In this document: piece by piece, positions 6,458 to 11,258 of the stretch
Layout: the number at the start of each line of letters is the position of its first letter
Numbering within the stretch: the stretch's first letter is position 1
Source of the DNA: Burkholderiales bacterium
Lineage (GTDB): Bacteria; Pseudomonadota; Gammaproteobacteria; Burkholderiales; SG8-41
Reading direction: 5' to 3'
Assembly: GCA_005800795.1 (NCBI GenBank)
Contig: SYEN01000248.1
Coordinates: 1 to 11,258 of the forward strand
Length of the DNA stretch: 11,258 nt
Translations under genes and position numbers: made by a program
The notes under the pieces: model-generated
What the model was told of the DNA's origin: nothing
The model's database searches: none
What the model saw: the letters and a program-made list of their open reading frames with translations, nothing else

Positions 6458-7459
6458 ATGACTCACCCTTTCATGCTTCGCACCTCAATCTGCAGTGTGC
6501 TGTTGGCCACCGTCGCCACTGTCAGCGTTATCCCGGCGCATGCGCAAACCCGGCTGCCAGACTATCCGCAGCGCGCGCTGCGGCTGGTCAATCCCTTTAC
6601 GCCCGGCGGCACTACCGATCTGGTGGCGCGCATCATCGGCCCGCGTCTGACGGAGGCTTGGGGCCAGCAGGTCATTATCGACAACCGGCCCGGCGCGGGC
6701 ACCAATATCGGCAATGAAATTGTCGCGCGCGCGCAGCCGGATGGCTACACGCTGCTGGTGAATTCGGCGGCTATTTCCACTTTGCTGGGGTTTTATTCGA
6801 AGCTCTCCTACGACCCGGTGAAAGATCTGGCCCCCATCGTCAGCGTCGGCGAAGCGCCGTTGGTGTTGGCGGTGCATCCTGGCATGGAAATCCGCAGCGT
6901 ACGCGACATGATCGATTACGCACGCGCCAAGCCAAAGCTGTTGACCATTTCGTCGTCGGGTACCGGCTCGTCCACGCACCTGGCGATCGAACTGTTCAAG
7001 TCGCTGGCCAAGGTGGACGCCACCCATGTTCCATACAAAGGCGGCGGCCCTGCGGTGGTGGCCACCGTTAGCGGCGAAATCAACGCCATCATCAATTCGC
7101 CCGCCGTGGTGTTGCCGCACGTTAAAACCGGACGGCTGCGCGGCCTGGCCGTCACCAGCCCCAAGCGCAGCGAAATCGCGCCCGAGCTGCCGCCAATGGC
7201 CGAGGCCGGCAACCTGCCGGGCTACGAAGTGCAAGGGTGGTATGCCGTGTTCGCGCCCAGCGGCACGCCCCGGCGCATCATTCAAGCCATCAACAGCGAG
7301 CTGGATCAATACGGCAAATCAGCAGAAGGCCGCGCCAAGCTGCTGTCCATTGGATTGACGGCCACCGGCGGGCCGGTGGATGCCTTCGCTGACTACTACC
7401 GGCGTGAAACCGAACGCTGGGTGCGCGTGATACGCAGCGTCGGCATCAAGGGTGACTGA
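6458..7459 (+). CDS. Bug/TctC-family periplasmic solute-binding protein
   Basis: The second orphan Bug-type receptor in the window has 333 residues. A signal peptide with core ICSVLLATVATVSV ends near AHA (residues 27-29) before the mature QTRLPDYPQRALRLV. Characteristic segments are NPFTPGGTTDLVAR (about 45-58), VIIDNRPGAGTNIG (about 72-85), AQPDGYTLL, a serine/threonine-rich ligand-loop stretch SSSGTGSSTH, and HVPYKGGGP, with the usual C-terminal alpha/beta lobe. An ATG five codons downstream (6473) would also give a normal signal peptide, so the start is not certain, and neither ATG has a clear Shine-Dalgarno sequence. It forms a tight pair with the alpha/beta hydrolase 12 bases downstream, suggesting that the imported ligand or its derivative is the hydrolase substrate (inference). 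It is a diverged paralogue of the Bug protein at 614-1573. Confidence 0.9.
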   Translation: MTHPFMLRTSICSVLLATVATVSVIPAHAQTRLPDYPQRALRLVNPFTPGGTTDLVARIIGPRLTEAWGQQVIIDNRPGAGTNIGNEIVARAQPDGYTLLVNSAAISTLLGFYSKLSYDPVKDLAPIVSVGEAPLVLAVHPGMEIRSVRDMIDYARAKPKLLTISSSGTGSSTHLAIELFKSLAKVDATHVPYKGGGPAVVATVSGEINAIINSPAVVLPHVKTGRLRGLAVTSPKRSEIAPELPPMAEAGNLPGYEVQGWYAVFAPSGTPRRIIQAINSELDQYGKSAEGRAKLLSIGLTATGGPVDAFADYYRRETERWVRVIRSVGIKGD

Positions 7460-7471
7460 AGCGGAGTAACC

Positions 7472-8320
7472 ATGACCCATGCGTTTGATCAAGACTTGGC
7501 ACCGGTGCGCGAACTCGACGCCGCCGGTGTGCGCAGCGAAACACCCTGTGGCGAAGGCTCAATGGTGTGGCGCAGCTGGGGCGATGGCCATGCAACCGCG
7601 CTGGTGATGTTGCACGGCGGCGCGGGTTCGTGGCAACACTGGGTGCGTACGATCCCTGAGTTCAGCACGCGCTATCGCGTACTCGCGCCTGATCTGCCGG
7701 GGCTGGGCGAATCGGCCGACCCGCCCGCGCCGGCAGACATGCCCACGGTGGCGGGCGTGGTTGCGGCGGGCATCGACGCTTTGCTGGGGCCTCAGGCCGC
7801 TTACCACATCGTCGGCTTTTCATTCGGCGCTTCCGTGGGCGGGCACCTGGCGCTGCAACATGGCGCACGCGTGCAGTCGCTGAACCTGCTGGGTGCAGGC
7901 GGGCTGGTCAAGCCCAACCCGCCGATCACGCTGGAGCGCGTGCGCGGCAAGAGCGGCGACGAGTTGCGGGAAACGCATCGCACCAACCTCGGCCGCAGCA
8001 TGATCGCCGACCTGTCGCGCATCGATGCGCTGGCGCTCGCCATTCAGGATTGGAACGCCAGCCGTTCGCGCCTGAACACCCCTGCGCTGATCGGATTGCG
8101 CCCGCTGGCAGTGTCACTGCCCCAGCTGCGCATCCCGGTAAACGCGATCTGGGGCGAACGCGACCAAATCGCCTATTACACGCTTGAAGACCGCATCGCT
8201 GCGCTGCGCGTACTGCGGCCTGGCATTGAGCCGCATGTGATCCCCAGCGCGGGGCACTGGGCGGCTTACGAAGCGCCTGAGGCGTTTAATGCGGCGCTGG
8301 AAGGCTATCTGTGCCGATAA
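7472..8320 (+). CDS. Alpha/beta hydrolase with complete catalytic triad
   Basis: A 282-residue alpha/beta-hydrolase-fold protein, probably a cytoplasmic esterase, lactonase or C-C bond hydrolase. Visible elements are the oxyanion-hole HGG (residues 48-50), PDLPGLGESADPP after strand 4, the nucleophile elbow GFSFGAS with Ser117, the acid in WGERDQIA (Asp231), and the histidine in SAGHWAAYEAP (His262). The triad is therefore intact. There is no signal peptide. The start is well supported by GGAG at 7463-7466, five bases before the ATG, and the gene follows the Bug stop by 12 bases, consistent with co-transcription. The resemblance is to meta-cleavage-product-type and carboxylesterase-type hydrolases, but the sequence does not fix a substrate. 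No convincing terminator follows the stop. Confidence 0.88.
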   Translation: MTHAFDQDLAPVRELDAAGVRSETPCGEGSMVWRSWGDGHATALVMLHGGAGSWQHWVRTIPEFSTRYRVLAPDLPGLGESADPPAPADMPTVAGVVAAGIDALLGPQAAYHIVGFSFGASVGGHLALQHGARVQSLNLLGAGGLVKPNPPITLERVRGKSGDELRETHRTNLGRSMIADLSRIDALALAIQDWNASRSRLNTPALIGLRPLAVSLPQLRIPVNAIWGERDQIAYYTLEDRIAALRVLRPGIEPHVIPSAGHWAAYEAPEAFNAALEGYLCR

Positions 8321-8396
8321 AAACGGCTATTTGAAGAACCGCTCTTGCCGATCCTGTCGCAGCATCCGTCAATGGGACCCCAAGGAAGATACTACG

Positions 8397-8415
8397 TAAG
8401 TATCTGTTTTAATTG
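8397..8415 (+). repeat. Copy 3 of the recurrent 19-bp AT-rich motif
   Basis: Reads TAAGTATCTGTTTTAATTG on the plus strand, one base from copies 2 and 4 and one from copy 1. It contains the stop codon (complement of 8409-8411) of the minus-strand acyl-CoA ligase remnant, so that remnant's last codons run into the motif. It is followed by AT-rich GTATATTTTAT. Confidence 0.78.
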
Positions 8416-8903
8416 GTATATTTTATCTCTTGCAACACCTGCGCCTTCACCTCGGCCTTATCAATCTTCCCCGTATTGTTAATCGGGAGCCGCTCACGCT
8501 GAATTTTCCAGCGGCTGGGCACGGCAAACGACGCAACCTCGGCACGTAACCCCGCCTGCAACGCCTCCGGCGTAAGCGCCGCGTCGCTGACCACAACCGC
8601 CATCACCTCTTCGCCCAGGTCGGCGTGCGGCACGCCGATCACCGCCGCCTCAATCACGCTGGGCACCGCTATCAGCACGCGTTCATCAAGACGGCCCAAA
8701 TCGCCAGTGTGCGGCCAACCTTCGGCATCAATCGGCGATTCATCGGCGCCGTAGTAGCCGCTCATCTGCGTGGGCGTGCGCACCAGCACTTCGCCCTCCG
8801 TTGCATCAGGCCAACCGTCGCGCGGCAATATTTTTACCTCTGCACGCGGCAGCGGACGACCACACGAGCCGGGACGCTGGCCCCTTGGGAGTCGTGTCTG
8901 TCG
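8409..8903 (-). pseudogene. Remnant of an AMP-forming acyl-CoA ligase (C-terminal part with internal deletion)
   Basis: The minus-strand frame open from 8903 to 8409 encodes only the C-terminal quarter of an ANL-superfamily acyl-CoA synthetase. Recognisable pieces are GSCGRPLPRAEVKI, EGEVLVRTPTQMSGYY, EGWPHTGDLGRLDER, VIEAAVIGVPHADLGEEV and the A10-like PINNTGKIDK with its lysine. The AMP-binding P-loop and most of the large N-terminal domain are absent. An in-frame TGA (complement of 8904-8906) precedes the homologous stretch, and no ATG lies at the fragment's start. In addition, DER joins directly to VLIAVPSV at 8678/8679. Normal enzymes have about 27 residues there (the GYL...DRxKDxIxxxGxNxxPxEVE hinge, motif A8), so an in-frame internal deletion is likely. 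The gene cannot encode a working ligase. Its stop lies inside motif copy 3. Confidence 0.82.
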
Positions 8904-9055
8904 TCATGGTTTGGACTGTGGGCAAAAGCCGCGCGGGTGGTTGCAGGTTTGGTGTAATGTTGAAAGTGCGGCGGGTTCACGGTAAACATGATCCGCAAGC
9001 ACCGGCTTCATTCACAATAGCGTAGCATGAATTTCAACACCTTCTGGAACAGCCC

Positions 9056-10081
9056 ATGTCCACCCAACCCGCACAACACGCGCCAGCAGCAGAAAAACTT
9101 TGGGACTACGAAGCCGTACAGCCGGGGCAGGCCGGCGCTGCCACTGTGGTCACGCTGACACCGGAGAACATCGCGGACTATGCCCATGTCGCGCAGAATC
9201 CCGATCCGCGTTTTCGCGCAACAGCGAAGAACGCGGAATTCGGCGGCGCGCTGGCTGCGATGCCGACGATGATTCTCACCTACTCACCGTTGATGCGGCC
9301 CGAGATCGCCGCGCATCAGGGTTTTGTTGCGCTCGAAGACTCCACAACGGCGCGCCGCCAGACGCCGTTTGCCAAGTGCGAGGTGTGCTGGTTCAAACCG
9401 GTACTGGCGGGCGACACACTGACCAGCAGCCGCGGTGTTCTGGAAAAATACGAACGGCGCGGCAGCCGCTTCGTCACCTTTCGTATCGAGGCCACGAATC
9501 AGCGCGGCGAAGCCGTGGCACGCTACGACTACACCTGCATTTTTTCATATGCCAAGGGTCAGCAAAGCGTGCCCTCCGATGCACAGACAGCCAAGCCCCC
9601 GGCGGCACCCGTCGAAGCGACTGTCACGACGCCCGTGACGCCTCGCGTTCTGACGTACGATACCACTCACATCGGCGACGCGTTGGCGCCGTTGTCGATA
9701 ACCGAAAGCGTGCAAGTGATGCTGCGTAAAAACGATTTGCGGCTGGCAGGCAAGCACCGGCCGAGCAATATTCACACCGACGAGGAATTCGCCCGGCAGA
9801 ATATTTTCGGCGGCATGGTCAATTCCGGCCCGGCCACACTGTCCTACGTCGACCAGATGCTACTGCAATCGTTTCCATTGCGTTCCTTCTACGGCGGCGG
9901 CCGGCTGCTGATGCGCGCCATCACGCCGTTTCGCTCAGGCGACACGGTAACCTTCACCGGCGCAGTCACGGGCAAGCGCGTCGAGGCCGGGAAAAAATTC
10001 GTCGATTGTCGCGTACGCGGCCACAATCAGCGCGGCGAACTGGTGTGCCTGAGCGATGCCATGATGGCGATGTCCGGATAA
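9056..10081 (+). CDS. MaoC-like double-hotdog protein (second copy of this architecture)
   Basis: A 341-residue protein with two hotdog domains joined by a proline/alanine-rich linker (about 170-198). Domain 1 (about 15-167) is FAS1-like dehydratase in type, with NIADYAHVAQNPDPRF, AAMPTM and the strand ending ARYDYTCIFSYAK. Domain 2 (about 199-341) is MaoC-like, with SNIHTDEEFARQNIFGGMVNSGPATLSYVDQML, where His240 and Asp242 fit the family HxD. The canonical catalytic aspartate five residues before that histidine is Arg235 here, and domain 1 has Gln in place of the GD pair (AQNP). The enzyme may use a different acid, or may not be a classical hydratase. It is only distantly similar to the MaoC-like protein at 3933-5054. 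It begins 150 bases after the ligase remnant, with no strong ribosome binding site, and precedes an alpha/beta hydrolase by 47 bases. Confidence 0.83.
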   Translation: MSTQPAQHAPAAEKLWDYEAVQPGQAGAATVVTLTPENIADYAHVAQNPDPRFRATAKNAEFGGALAAMPTMILTYSPLMRPEIAAHQGFVALEDSTTARRQTPFAKCEVCWFKPVLAGDTLTSSRGVLEKYERRGSRFVTFRIEATNQRGEAVARYDYTCIFSYAKGQQSVPSDAQTAKPPAAPVEATVTTPVTPRVLTYDTTHIGDALAPLSITESVQVMLRKNDLRLAGKHRPSNIHTDEEFARQNIFGGMVNSGPATLSYVDQMLLQSFPLRSFYGGGRLLMRAITPFRSGDTVTFTGAVTGKRVEAGKKFVDCRVRGHNQRGELVCLSDAMMAMSG

Positions 10082-10128
10082 TTTCCCGTAAAATCCGCCG
10101 TCTTCTTCCCAACGTCTGAACAAAAATA

Positions 10129-10980
10129 ATGACCACGCTCACCGCCGCCGCCAGCACTGACCATTACGCCGACATTAACGGCATCAAACTGCATTACCTC
10201 GATTACGGCTCTGCCGGGCGCCGCCAGATGCTGTGCCTGCACGGTGGCGCGGCACATGCGCACTGGTATGACTACGTCGCTGCGAGCTTTACGCCCGATC
10301 ATCACGTGCGCTCACTGGATTTGCGTGGCCATGGCGACAGCGCGTGGGCCGAACAGCACACCTATGCGTGGAAGGTTTACAGCGACGATATCCATGCGGT
10401 TGAGGAAAAACTTAATCTGCGCAACTACGTGCTGATTGGCCATTCGATGGGCGGCATGGTGTCGCTGGTGCATGCCGCCACGCATCCTGAGCGCATCGGC
10501 GCGCTGGTGATCGTCGACAGCGTGATGCTGATGCCGATGGAGCGCGTCGACCGCATGCAGGCATTCGGCGAAAAGCCGCCGACGACTTATGCCGCGCGGG
10601 AAGAGTTGATCGCACGTTACCGGCTCGAAGGCGGCGAAAAGCCACTGGCAGCACCCGAAGTGCTGCAGCGCATGGCGTTCCACAGCAGCAAACAGGAACC
10701 CGGCGGGCGCTGGCGCCACAAGGCCGACCGCAAGGTGTATGCAAATTTTCAGCAGATCGCGGGTATGCCGATGTGGAGCAAAATCAAGGTGCCGGCACTG
10801 GTGATACGCGGCGGCGCACACAGCCCGCGTTTCACGCCCGATGTGATGAAAGAGATCCACACAATGGCGCCGCAGGTGCAGGTGGCGACGGTCACCGATT
10901 CGGATCACCACGTGACGCTCGACAATCCGCACGGATTTGTTGAAGTGGTGCAGAAGTTCCTGCGGGGCGTGACGTTGTAA
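10129..10980 (+). CDS. Alpha/beta hydrolase with an atypical acid position
   Basis: A 283-residue cytoplasmic alpha/beta-hydrolase-fold protein without a signal peptide. Visible elements are the oxyanion HGG (38-40), LDLRGHGDS (63-71), the nucleophile elbow GHSMGGM with Ser106, and a C-terminal histidine in SDHHVTLDNP (His260 by spacing to Asp265). At the usual acid position after strand 7 the sequence is RGGAHSPRF, with no Asp or Glu. The acid may instead be Asp130 in VIVDSV after strand 6, as occurs in some family members. It lies 47 bases after the double-hotdog gene on the same strand, with no obvious terminator between and no strong Shine-Dalgarno sequence. Its TAA stop is the first three bases of motif copy 4. 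Substrate class is unknown, though the neighbours suggest a CoA- or ester-linked organic acid pathway. Confidence 0.87.
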   Translation: MTTLTAAASTDHYADINGIKLHYLDYGSAGRRQMLCLHGGAAHAHWYDYVAASFTPDHHVRSLDLRGHGDSAWAEQHTYAWKVYSDDIHAVEEKLNLRNYVLIGHSMGGMVSLVHAATHPERIGALVIVDSVMLMPMERVDRMQAFGEKPPTTYAAREELIARYRLEGGEKPLAAPEVLQRMAFHSSKQEPGGRWRHKADRKVYANFQQIAGMPMWSKIKVPALVIRGGAHSPRFTPDVMKEIHTMAPQVQVATVTDSDHHVTLDNPHGFVEVVQKFLRGVTL

Positions 10981-10996
10981 CTATCTGTTTTAATTG
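10978..10996 (+). repeat. Copy 4 of the recurrent 19-bp AT-rich motif
   Basis: Reads TAACTATCTGTTTTAATTG, identical to copy 2 at 3543-3561. Its first three bases are the stop codon of the upstream alpha/beta hydrolase, and it ends 28 bases before the ATG of the dehydrogenase-like gene, in the same orientation. The TGTTTTAAT inside it would, as an extended -10, place a start near 11001 with a leader of about 24 bases. Confidence 0.78.
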
Positions 10997-11024
10997 CTAT
11001 TTTTAGTCACCCAGGAAGGGCGAA

Positions 11025-11258
11025 ATGAATCCCGTCATAGCCATCGTTGCCCAGGGCGCCATGGGCGCCGGCGTGGGCGCGCGTCTGGTTCAGCGCGGCC
11101 TGCGCGTTGTCACCTCGCTCGCCGGGCGCAGCGACGCCAGCGCGCAGCGCGCGAAAGCCGCCGGCATGATTGCGGTGTCCGATGCCGCGTGCGCGCAGGT
11201 GGATTTTTTTCTGTCGATCTGTCCGCCGAGCGACGCGCTGGCGCTGGCCGAAAAAATG
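11025..11258 (+). CDS. NAD(P)-binding beta-hydroxyacid dehydrogenase-like protein (partial, first 78 residues)
   Basis: The gene begins at an ATG preceded by AGGAAGGG (11013-11020), an excellent ribosome binding site, and runs off the right edge. The 78 visible residues form the start of a Rossmann fold: VIAIVAQGAMGAGVGARLVQRG (about 4-25), in which QGAMGAG occupies the dinucleotide-binding glycine-loop position. SLAGRSDASAQRAKAAGM follows the second strand, then VDFFLSICPPSDAL as in the next Rossmann strand. This pattern is seen in 3-hydroxyisobutyrate/6-phosphogluconate dehydrogenase-type oxidoreductases. The arginine in AGRS could favour NADP, but this is weak evidence. Its position after the MaoC-like and hydrolase genes fits oxidation of a hydroxy acid, but the catalytic domain is not visible, so the reaction is unknown. 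Confidence 0.75.
   Translation, partial: MNPVIAIVAQGAMGAGVGARLVQRGLRVVTSLAGRSDASAQRAKAAGMIAVSDAACAQVDFFLSICPPSDALALAEKM

Noticed and set aside
6485..7309. 274-codon open frame on the minus strand opposite the second Bug gene
   Set aside because: It is a shadow of the Bug coding sequence, with low-complexity composition and no domain or ribosome binding site.
8960..8988. TTGAAA / TAAACA as a promoter for the second double-hotdog gene
   Set aside because: The -35 is good with a 17-base spacer, but the -10 matches at only three of six positions. It is too weak to list as a feature.
8905..9030. Minus-strand start near 8907 (MTTDTTPKGP...) considered as the original N-terminus of the acyl-CoA ligase
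   Set aside because: It is in a different frame from the remnant and shows no ligase similarity, and a link would require a frameshift plus a very large deletion that cannot be shown here.
1..11258. CRISPR arrays, tRNA or rRNA genes, insertion sequences and integrases
   Set aside because: No regularly spaced repeats, cloverleaf-like or rRNA segments, transposase or recombinase coding sequence was recognised. The 19-bp motif copies are far apart and not an array.

Overview
The window looks like chromosomal DNA of a GC-rich betaproteobacterium, probably Burkholderiales or a relative. The main evidence is two orphan Bug/TctC-type periplasmic binding proteins, which are greatly expanded in that group. 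A CaiB/BaiF CoA-transferase, MaoC-like double-hotdog proteins, an MlaF-type ATPase and a palindromic GTCATTCCCGC-type intergenic repeat fit the same picture. No strain or species can be named from the sequence.

Layout. Positions 1-414 (minus) hold the N-terminal part of an MlaF-like ATPase. A large imperfect palindrome (470-550) separates it from a Bug receptor (614-1573, minus), which is divergent from a small hotdog thioesterase (1642-2070). Next come a small HD-domain phosphohydrolase (2132-2560, plus) and, convergent with it, a YcbL-type metallo-beta-lactamase-fold hydrolase (2586-3236, minus). After about 340 bases without a gene comes a small DUF4870-type membrane protein (3578-3949). 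Its 3' end overlaps a MaoC-like double-hotdog gene (3933-5054, minus) that lies directly downstream of a CaiB/BaiF CoA-transferase (5072-6319, minus). Divergent from that pair, a second Bug receptor (6458-7459) and an alpha/beta hydrolase (7472-8320) form a tight plus-strand pair. A decayed acyl-CoA ligase (8409-8903, minus) follows, then a second double-hotdog protein (9056-10081), a second alpha/beta hydrolase (10129-10980) and the start of a beta-hydroxyacid-dehydrogenase-like gene (from 11025, plus).

How the genes may work together (inference): positions 3933-11258 read as a catabolic region for organic acids. Bug proteins would capture a carboxylate in the periplasm, the CoA-transferase (formerly perhaps also the ligase) would activate it, the MaoC-like proteins would act on enoyl/hydroxyacyl-CoA, the alpha/beta hydrolases would cleave an ester, lactone or C-C bond, and the dehydrogenase would oxidise a hydroxy acid. 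The substrate cannot be read from the sequence.

The most unusual signal is a nearly identical 19-bp AT-rich motif (consensus TAASTATYTGTTTTAATTG). It occurs four times, each at a gene boundary: 2077-2095 (minus), 3543-3561, 8397-8415 and 10978-10996 (plus). Two copies contain the stop codon of the adjacent reading frame. Its function is unknown. Possibilities include a dispersed promoter or regulatory element, a small repeat, or a recombination or cassette boundary.
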